From: Planctomycetota bacterium
GTDB taxonomy: Bacteria > Planctomycetota > Planctomycetia > Pirellulales > PNKZ01
Direction: 5' to 3'
Length of the DNA stretch: 64,000 nucleotides
NCBI GenBank assembly: GCA_018242585.1
Contig: JAFEBQ010000026.1
Coordinates: forward strand, 17,527 to 81,526
In this document: piece after piece, positions 34,398 through 45,133 of the stretch
Layout: each line of letters starts with the position of its first letter
How positions within the stretch are numbered: the stretch's first letter is position 1
The notes under the pieces: generated by a model
Seen by the model: only the letters and a program-made list of their open reading frames with translations
Told to the model about the DNA's origin: nothing
The model's database searches: none
Translations under genes and position numbers: made by a program

Positions 34398-35912
34398 CTA
34401 TTTCGCCGCCTCCTGCTTATGCTCCGAGCCGTCGTACGACAGGATCGTTTTCGTCCCGTCGAGCGTGGTCTCGATATGCACCGGGCGCGTCCAGAGCTTT
34501 TGCAGGTTGATCAGCGTGTCGCGGGCGTAGTTCATTTGCAGCTCGACGCCATTGAACTCGTGACGCAGAAACAACTCGCCCCGGTTCTTGTAGTTGCCGT
34601 CGTCAACACAAATCTGCGGCCGGCCCAAGTTGGTCAGGTTCGCCAGTAGTCGTTGCTTGATCTGGGGGAACGCCCGGCTTTCGATCTCATAGGCGTCGGA
34701 GCCCGAGTTATAACCGAACGAGAATAGCTTGTTCTGCCGGCAGAAATCGAGGGTCAGGAAGGTGTCGATAAAGGTCAAGTCGTTGTGGATTCGGCGGACC
34801 TCAAAAATCTTTTGCCGCCCCTGATTCGTAGCGGTGTCCCAGAGTCGCTTCTGGGTCAGATCGTCGCACTCTTCATAGTCGCGGCCGAAACGGCCCCGAT
34901 TCCAGCGGTCTTCAATGTCGCGGAACAGCTCGATGCCTAGTTTGTAAGGGTTCAAACGGTCGGGCGACGTGGCCATTGTGCCCGAGTGATGGTCGGCAAA
35001 GTTCACAATGTCGGCGTCATTGGCGCCGCGGGTGGTCATGATGGTCGAGTGCCAGTAGCTGGCCCAACCCTCGTTCATGATCTTGGTCTGGCCTTGCGGG
35101 GCAAAGTAGTACGCTTCTTCGCGGACAATCGACAGGACGTCCAACTGCCACGACCGCAGCGGCGCGTTCTCCAGGATGAACAGCATCACGTCCCGCGTCG
35201 GATGTTCGGGATTCTTGTGCGCGGGGGGCGCTTCGTTGCGGCGGCGCTCGGCCTCGGCCGCCAGCTTGTCGGGCGGGTTGACGAATGGGTCCAGGTACGG
35301 CTTGGCGTCGAAGCGCGTGCCGCGCGGAGCGTTATCGTGCTCGGAGTCGTCCAGCGGCGTGGTGGCTGCGGCGGCGTGCATGGAAGGACGCTTGATGAAC
35401 GGCGAATGGATGTCGATCAGATCCTCGATGCTCAGACAGGCGTCGAGCACCGTTTCGACCTCGTCAACGCCGAACCGATCCATGTAACGACGGATGCGGT
35501 TGCCGTTGTTGGCCATCTGGTCCATCATCTTCCGGTTCGTCTGGCTGAACCAGAAGTTGTTCTTGAAGAAGTCGCAATGACCATAGACGTGCGCCATGAC
35601 CAGCTTCTGGTCGGTGAGCTCGTTGCAGCTCATCAAGTAGGCGTAGCACGGGTTGTTGTTGATCACCAGCTCGTAAATCTTTTGCAGGCCATAGACATAG
35701 CCCTTGGAAAGCTGTTCGTACTCCATGCCCCAGCGCCAGTGGGGATACCGCGTGGGAAAGCCGCCATAGGCCGCGATCGAGTTCAACTGGTCGTAGTCGA
35801 CCAGCTCGAAGATGGTGGGGAAGAAGTCGAGCCCGCAATCCCGGGCGTGTCCTTCCATTTGCTGCTGCACTTCGACCAGTTCGGGCGGAAGTGTCTGCAA
35901 GCGCGTCGCCAT
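34398..35912 (-). CDS. SpoVR family protein
   Basis: The 504-residue product matches SpoVR/YcgB: ARDCGLDFFPTIFELVDYDQLNSIAAYGGFPTRYPHWRWGMEYEQLSKGY, then HVYGHCDFFKNNFWFSQTNRKMMDQMANNGNRI, and YFAPQGQTKIMNEGWASYWHSTIM. The His/Glu-rich centre is characteristic. The start at ATG 35912 has an AAGGAA site. In E. coli the homologue YcgB is linked to YeaG/YeaH under starvation, and in Bacillus SpoVR affects spore cortex. Here it is the third gene of the prkA-yeaH-spoVR set. The biochemical activity is not known. Confidence 0.95.
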   Translation of the reverse strand: MATRLQTLPPELVEVQQQMEGHARDCGLDFFPTIFELVDYDQLNSIAAYGGFPTRYPHWRWGMEYEQLSKGYVYGLQKIYELVINNNPCYAYLMSCNELTDQKLVMAHVYGHCDFFKNNFWFSQTNRKMMDQMANNGNRIRRYMDRFGVDEVETVLDACLSIEDLIDIHSPFIKRPSMHAAAATTPLDDSEHDNAPRGTRFDAKPYLDPFVNPPDKLAAEAERRRNEAPPAHKNPEHPTRDVMLFILENAPLRSWQLDVLSIVREEAYYFAPQGQTKIMNEGWASYWHSTIMTTRGANDADIVNFADHHSGTMATSPDRLNPYKLGIELFRDIEDRWNRGRFGRDYEECDDLTQKRLWDTATNQGRQKIFEVRRIHNDLTFIDTFLTLDFCRQNKLFSFGYNSGSDAYEIESRAFPQIKQRLLANLTNLGRPQICVDDGNYKNRGELFLRHEFNGVELQMNYARDTLINLQKLWTRPVHIETTLDGTKTILSYDGSEHKQEAAK

Positions 35913-35987
35913 AAATCGTGTTCCTTCTAGCGGTCGGCGGCATGCCAAAAGTGAACTGGCGAAGCCGGCGCCGCGCGCGTCGGGCGG

Positions 35988-37091
35988 CTATTTCCCCTTG
36001 CCCAAGAACAACTTGATCGAATCGTAAATGGCGTTGCGATCGCGAATCTCGGACAAGATCAGGTTCTCGAAATCGCTCCCCAGCTTCTCGTGCAGCGCGC
36101 GCAGGTACTCGCCGCTGCCGTACGGGCTTTCGACTTGTCCATAGCAGAACAGGTTCACGTGCGGCAGCAGCTCTTCGCGCAGCATGCTCATGCAGGTCTG
36201 GTTGTCCTCGCCCCAGTTGTCGCCGTCCGAGAATTGAAAACAGTAGACATTCCAATCGGACGGCGGGAAGTCCTTCTTCAGCAGATCGACACAGACCTTG
36301 TAGGCCGAACTGATCCGCGTGCCGCCGCTTTCGCGGGTGTGATAGAAGGTGTTCTCGTCGACGGCCTTGGCCGCGGCGTCGTGGATGATGTAGCGAACTT
36401 CGAGCCCGCCGTACTGGCTTTTTAGCCAGGTATCGATCCAGAATGCCTCGGTTCGGACGATTTGCTTCTGCTCGTCGGTCATCGAGCCCGAGACGTCCAT
36501 CATGTAGACGATGACGGCGCTGGCCTCGGGATGAGCGACCGTGTGCCAGGAACGATACCGCTTGTCCTCGCGGAACGGCACGACCAGCGGCGAGTCGGGC
36601 ACATAGGTCTTGGACGAAATCTGCCGCCGCAGCGCTTCCATGTAGGTCCGCTTGAAATGCCTGAGTGACTCGGGCCCGGTGCGGCGGATGCTGTTGTACT
36701 TGGTCTTGTCCTGCTGGATGTTCTCGCGCCCCTTGGGCTCGATGCGCGGCAAGTGCAGCTCGTCGGCCATGATCTTGGCCAACTCTTCCAGCGGCACGTC
36801 GACTTCCAGGACATGGGCCCCTGGGTCGCTGCCGGCTTTTCCTTTGCCGTCCCCCTCTTCTTCGCCCTGGCCAACCGCCGTGCCTTCTTCGCCGTCCCCT
36901 TGGCCGACGCCCCCCGAGCCGTTCTTGCCGTAGCGGAAGTGGGGGACGTCGAGTTGCGGGATCGGAATGCTGACCAGGTCGCGACCCTTGCGGCCGATCA
37001 TTTCGCCTTGGGTGACGTATTTGCGCAGGTTTTGTCGAATGCGGCCGCGGACGATCTCGCGAAAGCGCGCATGATCGCGTTGCATTTTCAT
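35988..37091 (-). CDS. YeaH/YhbH family protein (DUF444)
   Basis: The 367-residue product from ATG 37091 ([26 protein letters not shown]) matches DUF444. There is [24 protein letters not shown], a Gly/Glu-rich flexible stretch (about 55-85), and a von Willebrand A-like domain with the MIDAS-like [10 protein letters not shown] (D, S, S) and [14 protein letters not shown]444 proteins are encoded with PrkA kinases and are thought to act as their partner or substrate. The gene is 139 bases after prkA and 75 bases before spoVR. Confidence 0.94.
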   Translation of the reverse strand: MKMQRDHARFREIVRGRIRQNLRKYVTQGEMIGRKGRDLVSIPIPQLDVPHFRYGKNGSGGVGQGDGEEGTAVGQGEEEGDGKGKAGSDPGAHVLEVDVPLEELAKIMADELHLPRIEPKGRENIQQDKTKYNSIRRTGPESLRHFKRTYMEALRRQISSKTYVPDSPLVVPFREDKRYRSWHTVAHPEASAVIVYMMDVSGSMTDEQKQIVRTEAFWIDTWLKSQYGGLEVRYIIHDAAAKAVDENTFYHTRESGGTRISSAYKVCVDLLKKDFPPSDWNVYCFQFSDGDNWGEDNQTCMSMLREELLPHVNLFCYGQVESPYGSGEYLRALHEKLGSDFENLILSEIRDRNAIYDSIKLFLGKGK

Positions 37092-37230
37092 ATCAGTAGC
37101 CGTCCCCTCCGCGCTCGTCCTAAGCGCCGTGTGCATGGTGGGAGCACACTTCTCTGGACGTCCAACAGGTCGCGGCGTCATTGCCGCGCCGCCTGGTGAG
37201 TCGACGCTAAGCTCTTGTTGTCACTGGTTG

Positions 37231-39279
<2,049 letters not shown>

Positions 39280-40032
39280 ATCGAACGTCCCTTCAAAAAC
39301 GTATGTCGCGCCGGCATCGCCTCATTACGACGCCAACGTACGACACCATCGGGTGCTCGAACCGTCACGATTATGCGTGCGCGGCCCCCCGACTCCTGGC
39401 TAGTTTTGGCCACCGCCGTACGCTCCGGCAACAATCGGAGCAGGGCAGAGGGCCTGGCGGGCGTTTTCTGGCAGGATGGGCCAGAAAGCGGACGTCGGTC
39501 ATGCCCGGCTTGAAAGCCGGTCACCGACAGGAAAATCGCAAGTTCCTGGCCGATGGCCGGACGCCGTAGCGACCAGCGAAGGAACTTGGCAAAGAGCGTA
39601 AGGAACGACGCAGAAAACCGGGACAGCTAAAGCGTTAGGGTAACCGGAACCGGCAAAATCGAGTTAATCTAGCCCGACTTTTCCGCTCCTGCATCTACTA
39701 CAAGTATCGCCTTACCCAAATTATGCGGCAATACCAGCTTTGGCCGTAAACCGCCGCATGGCTGCCAGCCATCCAGGTTATTCCGAACGCAACCTACTAT
39801 GGAACAATAGGTTGCAAAACTGGCAAGTGTCGAGGTTTTGCGCGCTCGAAGACCGAAAATCGCTTCTGCTAATAGCAGGTCGGTCGGCTGGCAACTTAGA
39901 TATGGCGTCTAACGCCCCACTTTCGGCGGTGCGTCAGGTTGACCGACCGCCAACGCCAGCTAGGGCCCCAAGAGCAGGCAAAACGTGGGCATTTTCAGCC
40001 TGTTTTCCCACCAAAACCCGGAGCTTTCGCCC
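39280..40032. other. 753-base gene-free region upstream of prkA
   Basis: No credible gene was found. It lies between prkA and the response regulator gene, both on the minus strand, so it holds the prkA promoter and leader. Several small stems are visible, for example CAACCTA..TAGGTTG near 39800 and CGGCTTGAAAGCCGG near 39507. A structured RNA or regulatory leader is possible, but no known class was recognised. Confidence 0.5.
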
Positions 40033-40434
40033 CTATTTGGCCAACAGCTTTTCCACACTATCGAGCAGCTTGTCCATGGCGAATGGCTTGCGCAGGTAGT
40101 CGTCGACTCCCAACATTTCCGCATAGACCTTGTGCCGGCTTCCTTCGTTGGCCGTGATCATGATCACGCGGGTAGGCACCACTCGGGTCCGACGCAGCTT
40201 TTCCAGCACCAGAAACCCGCTCCGCTTGGGCATCATCATATCCAAGACGACCAGGTCCGGGTCTTCGCGCTCGGCCAAGGCCAGCCCCTGGTTGCCGTCG
40301 CGGGCGATCAGCACCGCGTAGCCCTTGGCTTCCAGCGCCAGCCGCATCGATTCGATAATTTCCTGATCGTCATCGACCAGCAAAATGCGGCTCGGCTTGG
40401 TTTTCTCGGCGGGTTTAGCGGCTTCCTCGGCCAT
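40033..40434 (-). CDS. Single-domain response regulator (CheY-like)
   Basis: A 133-residue protein from ATG 40434. After a short Lys/Glu-rich leader it is a receiver domain: ILLVDDDQEIIESMRLAL with the acidic pair, DPDLVVLDMMMPKRSGFLVLEKL with the phosphorylatable Asp, MITANEG with the conserved Thr, and DDYLRKPF with the conserved Lys. There is no output domain. No histidine kinase lies nearby, so its partner is unknown. The frame is open to a GTG at 40443, but the ATG is preferred. Confidence 0.95.
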   Translation of the reverse strand: MAEEAAKPAEKTKPSRILLVDDDQEIIESMRLALEAKGYAVLIARDGNQGLALAEREDPDLVVLDMMMPKRSGFLVLEKLRRTRVVPTRVIMITANEGSRHKVYAEMLGVDDYLRKPFAMDKLLDSVEKLLAK

Positions 40435-40730
40435 GTTGGGCACTCTCCAAGTTGTCGAATCCTATCGAGCAAAGCCGCTCGGGTGCTGGGCCGCCGCAAC
40501 CTCTTGTCGCGCGCCGTCGATCGACGCCGGCCCACAACGAACGCATCGCCCCAGCGTTTTCCGTGAGAGGGCGATGTTCCGTCGCGCCGAATATCAAACC
40601 CATACAACTATCCGACGCGACCGGCGATTTCAAGCAACGATTGGCTTCGATTCGAATCGCGGCAACGCGCTTTTCCGTGCCAAGCCGCCCAAGAGTGTCG
40701 CTTTCGCCCTTGTTGCGAGGGCTTGTCCTC

Positions 40731-42230
40731 TTAAAGGCCCTTCAGGACCGCCAACGCCTTGGTCTCGAAGATCGCCTGCCACTCGGGGCCGACGAGCGAA
40801 TCGCAATCTTCCTGGGCATAGCCCGTGTTCAGCCGCTGGGCCGCCGTCGGGGCGTAATAGATATAGCCGTTGGTGTAGCCGGCCACGAAGGCATTGGGAT
40901 CCTTGGCCGCCCCCTTGATGTTCAGGCCGACCTGCACGGTCAGCTCGCCAGGAAACGTGACGAGCTTGAAGTCGCCGACGCGCAAGCCGCAGACTTCAAC
41001 GTCCAGCGTGGGCGACCCCGTCGCCTGGTTCTGAGCCAGATGCTTCTTCAGCAGGGCCAGGTTCGTGTTCAGCCGCGTCAGCCGCTCCATGATCTGAATG
41101 TTCTGCAGGTACGTTTCGACGTGGGCGCGATTCTCGGCGTCAAACTTGGCCAACTCGTCGCGCCCCTGCGCCCGGTCGTGTAAGTAGCTTTGGGCATGAT
41201 GCGAAGGAAACTCGGGCGACAACCGCTGCTGAAGCAACAACGGCAGAAACGTCTTGAAGTTGATATTCGTCGGCCGTAGCGAAATTAGCAGCTTACGCTG
41301 CTCGGCGTCGATGGCCGCTATCCGGCGTTCCAGGTCAGCGCCACGCGGCAAGGCGATCGACTCGCTGCTGACTTTCAAGACATCGTCACGCTTGCTCTTC
41401 AAATGGTGCGCCGCCGTGAGGACGGTTTGCGCAAGCAAGTTACCCAGCGGTTCCGCGTCGGGCAGCCGGTTGACCTCCTTGTAACGCACCGGGTTGATGT
41501 CGCCGGCGCAGCCTTGCACAAACAGCGCCACGGCGCCCTCCCCCAGCGCGGTCTCGATCACCGGCGAGGCAAAGCCGGGGAAGTCAGCCGAGTTGCCGCG
41601 ATAGGGCGGGTTCATGATCGGATGGCAGGCAAAGTGATAGACCAGCGCCAGCGGTCGGCCATCGGCGCGGTCCAACCGGAGCAAGCCGACTTGCGGGTCG
41701 ATCGGCCCGACGCCGGCCACGTCTTCATCGCGCGGCAACGAGTAGGCCCGCCGCATGTCGACCTCGCTGCCGTCCTTCATCTTCAACCGGCGGTTCTCGC
41801 TGATCCGGTCTTCCCGGGCGGCGCCGACGGCGACGGTAACCGGTTGCAGGCGAGCGGCCGCGTCCTTCACCACCTGCACCACCAAGTCCGCCGTGTCGTC
41901 GCGGACAATGCCGTGACAATGGCTGGCGTTCACCATCACGCCGGCCGGCGCAATGCCGAGTTCGCTCTGCAATTGCCCGCGAACGCGCCGCATGAAATCG
42001 TTCTTAATGCGCCCAATTTCGCCGATCGCGACCGCGTCGACGGTAATCAGCACGGCCGTCGTCGAGCCTTGTTTCAACACCAGGGCCTTGGCAAAGCACG
42101 GGCAATTCACCGGCCCGGCCGAGCGATCGGTAATGTCCACCTTGGCCGCGCCGGCTTGCAGCGTCTGGGCAGCGTGGACGGGCGATGAGCAAAGCGCAAT
42201 CAGCGCCGTAGCGACGATGAGTGATTTCAT
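40731..42230 (-). CDS. Secreted neutral/alkaline ceramidase-like hydrolase
   Basis: A 499-residue product from ATG 42230 with a clear signal peptide (MKSLIVATALIALCSSPVHA). The mature domain resembles the N-terminal domain of neutral/alkaline non-lysosomal ceramidases: AGAAKVDITDRSAGPVN, VLITVDAVAIGEIGRIKNDFMRRV, VMVNASHCHG, VYHFACHPIMNPPY and FVQGCAGDINPVRY. His residues in SHCHG and FACHP fit the zinc site of the family. Many planctomycetal relatives have unknown substrates, so amide or lipid specificity is open. It is divergent from the flavin reductase gene. Confidence 0.88.
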   Translation of the reverse strand: MKSLIVATALIALCSSPVHAAQTLQAGAAKVDITDRSAGPVNCPCFAKALVLKQGSTTAVLITVDAVAIGEIGRIKNDFMRRVRGQLQSELGIAPAGVMVNASHCHGIVRDDTADLVVQVVKDAAARLQPVTVAVGAAREDRISENRRLKMKDGSEVDMRRAYSLPRDEDVAGVGPIDPQVGLLRLDRADGRPLALVYHFACHPIMNPPYRGNSADFPGFASPVIETALGEGAVALFVQGCAGDINPVRYKEVNRLPDAEPLGNLLAQTVLTAAHHLKSKRDDVLKVSSESIALPRGADLERRIAAIDAEQRKLLISLRPTNINFKTFLPLLLQQRLSPEFPSHHAQSYLHDRAQGRDELAKFDAENRAHVETYLQNIQIMERLTRLNTNLALLKKHLAQNQATGSPTLDVEVCGLRVGDFKLVTFPGELTVQVGLNIKGAAKDPNAFVAGYTNGYIYYAPTAAQRLNTGYAQEDCDSLVGPEWQAIFETKALAVLKGL

Positions 42231-42571
42231 ACGATGTGTTTCGTCAAACGAGGAAGGAGGTGACTGGGGGGCGTAGCGGCAGCGACGAGCGCTTGCCCAA
42301 GCCGGCGGCTCGGCCGCCGATTTCGGTGGCAAAGCCACCGGCTTGGTGGATACGCACATTAGAGCGAATCGAGAATCGCCCCTAGCATATCTTGAACGCT
42401 GTCACCCAAACCAGCGGCGGCTCGGATTTCTGATCCATACACCGATAAAGTCGGCGACTTCGCCAGATTTAGGATTCATTTCCCGCGGTGATGCGAAATA
42501 ATGCCTCGTCCCGCGTCGCTTGCGCAATGTTCCCCCCAAGCCAGCATCCTGCTCCCGCAGACGAGGCCACC
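42231..42571. other. Divergent intergenic region with small hairpins
   Basis: These 341 bases separate the ceramidase-like gene (-) from the flavin reductase gene (+) and must hold both promoters. Two short stems are visible near 42303-42340 (GGCGGC/GCCGCC and GGTGGC/GCCACC). No gene or clear promoter was picked. Confidence 0.5.
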
Positions 42572-43045
42572 ATGAGCGATTCACCTCTCGGACAAGTCCT
42601 GGGCAAGATTCCCAGCGGGTTGTTCATTCTGACCGCCAAGCACGACGGCCAGGAAACCGGCATGTTGGCCAGTTGGGTCGTCCAAGCGGGCTTCGAGCCA
42701 CCGATGGTCTCGATCGCCATTCGCCAGGATCGCTACCTGGCCGGCTGGCTGCAGGACGGCTGTCCCATCGTGCTGAACATTGTCGGCGCTGAACAAAAGA
42801 AGCTGCTCGGCCACTTTGGTCGCGGCTTCGACATCGGCCAGCCGGCGTTCACCGACTTGGCCATCGAGCGCTGCTCGCGCGGGGTGCCAATCCTGACCGA
42901 CTCGGTGGGGCATCTCGAATGCACGCCGCGCGAACATCTCGACTCGGGGGATCATCGCATCTTCTTGGCCGAGGTGATTGGCGGCCGCCCCGGCCCTCAG
43001 AAAGAGCCGTACGTCCACATTCGCAGCAACGGCTTCCGCTACTAA
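42572..43045 (+). CDS. Flavin reductase-like (FMN-binding split barrel) protein
   Basis: The 157-residue product (MSDSPLGQVLGKIPSGLFILTAKHDGQETGMLASWVVQAGFEPPMVSIAI) matches the flavin reductase-like domain, with the family's GMLASWV and a central LNIVGAEQKKLLGHFGRGFD. Homologues bind FMN and reduce flavin or act as flavoprotein oxidoreductases. The ATG at 42572 is preferred over an upstream in-frame ATG at 42488, whose extra residues are unlike the family. The ThDP enzyme gene starts 21 bases after its stop, so the two are co-transcribed. Confidence 0.92.
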   Translation: MSDSPLGQVLGKIPSGLFILTAKHDGQETGMLASWVVQAGFEPPMVSIAIRQDRYLAGWLQDGCPIVLNIVGAEQKKLLGHFGRGFDIGQPAFTDLAIERCSRGVPILTDSVGHLECTPREHLDSGDHRIFLAEVIGGRPGPQKEPYVHIRSNGFRY

Positions 43046-43066
43046 ACCGCAATCAGGGCGCACGCC

Positions 43067-44779
43067 ATGCCTCGACTCTCGGGCGCGCAAGCGATGATCG
43101 AAATGCTGGTCCAAGCCGGCATCGGTCATCTGTTCGGCAACCCTGGCACCACGGAACTGCCGCTGGCCGACGCGCTGGCCAATGACTCGCGCATCAAGTT
43201 CATTCTCGGCCTGCACGAGATTCCGGTCATGAGCGCCGCCGACGGCTTTGCTATGGCCTCGGGCCAGGTCGCGGTGGTCAACCTGCACGCCAGTTGCGGA
43301 CTGGGAAACGCGATGGGCATGCTCTACAACGCCCACCGTGAAGGGACGCCGCTCGTGGTCACCGCCGGCCAGGCCGACCGCCGGCTGATGTTCGAGGAGC
43401 CGATCCTCTGGTCCGATCTGGCCCGCGTGGCCCAGCCCTGGACCAAATGGTCGGCCGAGGTGTCGCGCGTCGAGGACTTGCCCGTGGCGCTGCGCCGCGC
43501 CATGCAAATCGCGCTCGCGCCGCCGACCGGCCCGGTATTTCTCTCGATTCCGATGGACGTGCAGAGCGAGGTTGCCGAACTCGACCTCGCGCCGCTGGCG
43601 GCGCTCGACACGCGCACGCGCCCCGCGACCGAGGCCGTGGCCCGCGCCGCACAAGTCCTGGCCCAGGCCAAACGCCCCGGCATTCTCGCCGGCAGCCGGC
43701 TGGTCGAACGCCACGCGGTGTCGCAACTGGTCAAGCTGGCCGAGCTGCTCGGCGCGCCGGTGATGACCGAGTCGGGCACCTCGCACGGCCGGTTGGCCTT
43801 TCCGTCGGATCATCCCCTGTATGGGCAAGCGATCCCGCTCTGGTCCCCCGAGGTGCGGGACCGCTTGCGCGAGTTCGATGTGCTGTTCGTCGCTGGCATG
43901 GACCTGCTCAGACAGTACGTCTATTTCGAGCCTTCGCGGGCGATCCCCGAACATGTCCGGCTGGTCCACCTGGACGAGAACCCCTGGCAGATCGGCAAGA
44001 ACTACCCGGCCGAAGTCGGGCTGGTCGGCGATCTGCAAGCCGGCATCGCCGAGTTGAACGCGCAGCTCGCCACGACCCAGACCGAGTCACAACGCGCCGA
44101 CGCGCGACGCCGCGGCGGCGAATATGCCGCCACCCACCGAGCCCAGCGCGAACAGCTCGAAACTGAAATCGCGGCGCTCGTGATCCAGCGGCCAATCGCC
44201 CCCAAGGTCTTGATGGCCTCGCTGGCGCGTGTCTTGCCGCGCAATGTCGCGGTGGTCGAAGAAGCGGTGACCACGACGAATATGATGTTCGAGCGCCTGG
44301 GCGCGCTGGGCCTGGAGTCGGCCTACTTCGGGCATCGCGGCTGGGCGCTCGGCTGGGGGCTGGGCTGCGCGATCGGCGTGCAACTGGCCTGGCCCCAGCG
44401 GCCGGTGCTGGGGATCATCGGCGAAGGCTCAACGATGTTCGGCGTGCAGGCCCTTTGGACCGCGGCCCGTTACAACGTGCCGGTCACCTATGTCGTCTGC
44501 AACAACGCGCAATATCGGATTCTGAAAGTCGGCTCGTGGCAGATGCAACTTCCCGCCGCGGCCGAGCAGCGGTTTGTCGGCATGGACCTGGTCGAGCCCG
44601 AGGTCGACATCGTTGCCATCGCCCGGGCAATGGGCGTCGAGGCCGAGCGCATCGAGCATCCCGATCAGTTGGCCGCGCGCGTGCGCGAATCACTCGCCGC
44701 CCACGACCGCCCTCGCTTGTTCGACGTGCCGATCGATCGCAACACACCAGAACGGATGGACTACGGCCAAGTGTCGTGA
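43067..44779 (+). CDS. Thiamine diphosphate enzyme, benzoylformate decarboxylase-like
   Basis: The 570-residue protein has the three-domain ThDP layout. The N-terminal Pyr domain has LFGNPGTTELPLADAL and the catalytic-type glutamate in ILGLHEIPVMSAADGFAMASG. The central domain is Rossmann-like (RPGILAGSRLVERHAVSQLV-type). The C-terminal PP domain has GEGSTMFGVQALWTAARYNVPVTYVVCNN, the cofactor motif with GEG instead of the usual GDG and a CNN end. It resembles benzoylformate decarboxylases and other 2-keto acid decarboxylases; substrate is not certain. It forms a pair with the flavin reductase-like gene. Confidence 0.9.
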   Translation: MPRLSGAQAMIEMLVQAGIGHLFGNPGTTELPLADALANDSRIKFILGLHEIPVMSAADGFAMASGQVAVVNLHASCGLGNAMGMLYNAHREGTPLVVTAGQADRRLMFEEPILWSDLARVAQPWTKWSAEVSRVEDLPVALRRAMQIALAPPTGPVFLSIPMDVQSEVAELDLAPLAALDTRTRPATEAVARAAQVLAQAKRPGILAGSRLVERHAVSQLVKLAELLGAPVMTESGTSHGRLAFPSDHPLYGQAIPLWSPEVRDRLREFDVLFVAGMDLLRQYVYFEPSRAIPEHVRLVHLDENPWQIGKNYPAEVGLVGDLQAGIAELNAQLATTQTESQRADARRRGGEYAATHRAQREQLETEIAALVIQRPIAPKVLMASLARVLPRNVAVVEEAVTTTNMMFERLGALGLESAYFGHRGWALGWGLGCAIGVQLAWPQRPVLGIIGEGSTMFGVQALWTAARYNVPVTYVVCNNAQYRILKVGSWQMQLPAAAEQRFVGMDLVEPEVDIVAIARAMGVEAERIEHPDQLAARVRESLAAHDRPRLFDVPIDRNTPERMDYGQVS

Positions 44780-44859
44780 ACCGCTTACGGAGGTTATCGA
44801 TTTCGCGCACGTGTGAAACGTGGAAGCACGCGCGACAATCGCCCCTCCTTCGCAGGGAT

Positions 44860-44882
44860 GGGCAGGGGGGAGGGTAAAGACG
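44860..44882. repeat. 23-base dispersed repeat, second copy of 32537-32559
   Basis: A G-rich unit ending GGGTAAAGACG, identical over 23 bases to 32537-32559 and in the same orientation. Both copies follow a CCCCTCC-type stem. Confidence 0.75.
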
Positions 44883-44920
44883 CCGCCCTACGTGAGAGAG
44901 TCTTGGTCCTTGGTCGCCCG

Positions 44921-44970
44921 TCCATCCTTGCCGTCATCCCCGCGCAGGCGGGAATGACGGCAAGGATGGA
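44921..44970. repeat. Long REP-like hairpin (23-bp arms, loop GCAG)
   Basis: Arms 44921-44943 and 44948-44970 pair with a single mismatch. The core (ATTCCCGC-type with loop GCAG) is the same as in the shorter palindrome at 5531-5550. No T-run follows. Confidence 0.85.
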
Positions 44971-45133
44971 CCGTATGCAAGGGATTCGGTCCCGAATGGC
45001 ATCCTGAGAGCGCGGCTCGCATTGCTTTGCATCTTGGGTGGTAGGGGGGCATTAAGCATTTCCCCCGCCCGACGCGCCACTTTACAATAGCCGTTCGTCC
45101 TGCGCCAATCACACACCCCACGAAGTTGCACCC

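Larger units (their letters stand above)
44780..45133. other. Gene-free spacer with dispersed palindromes
   Basis: These 354 bases hold the 23-base repeat at 44860-44882, and the long hairpin at 44921-44970. No gene was supported. The right end contains the leader of the MFS gene. Confidence 0.6.

Noticed and set aside
39740-40099. 119-residue plus-strand frame running into the response regulator gene
   Set aside because: It overlaps the receiver domain gene antisense and has no protein-like features.
42581-44038. 485-residue minus-strand frame over the flavin reductase and ThDP genes
   Set aside because: It covers two well-recognised genes on the other strand and shows no domain.
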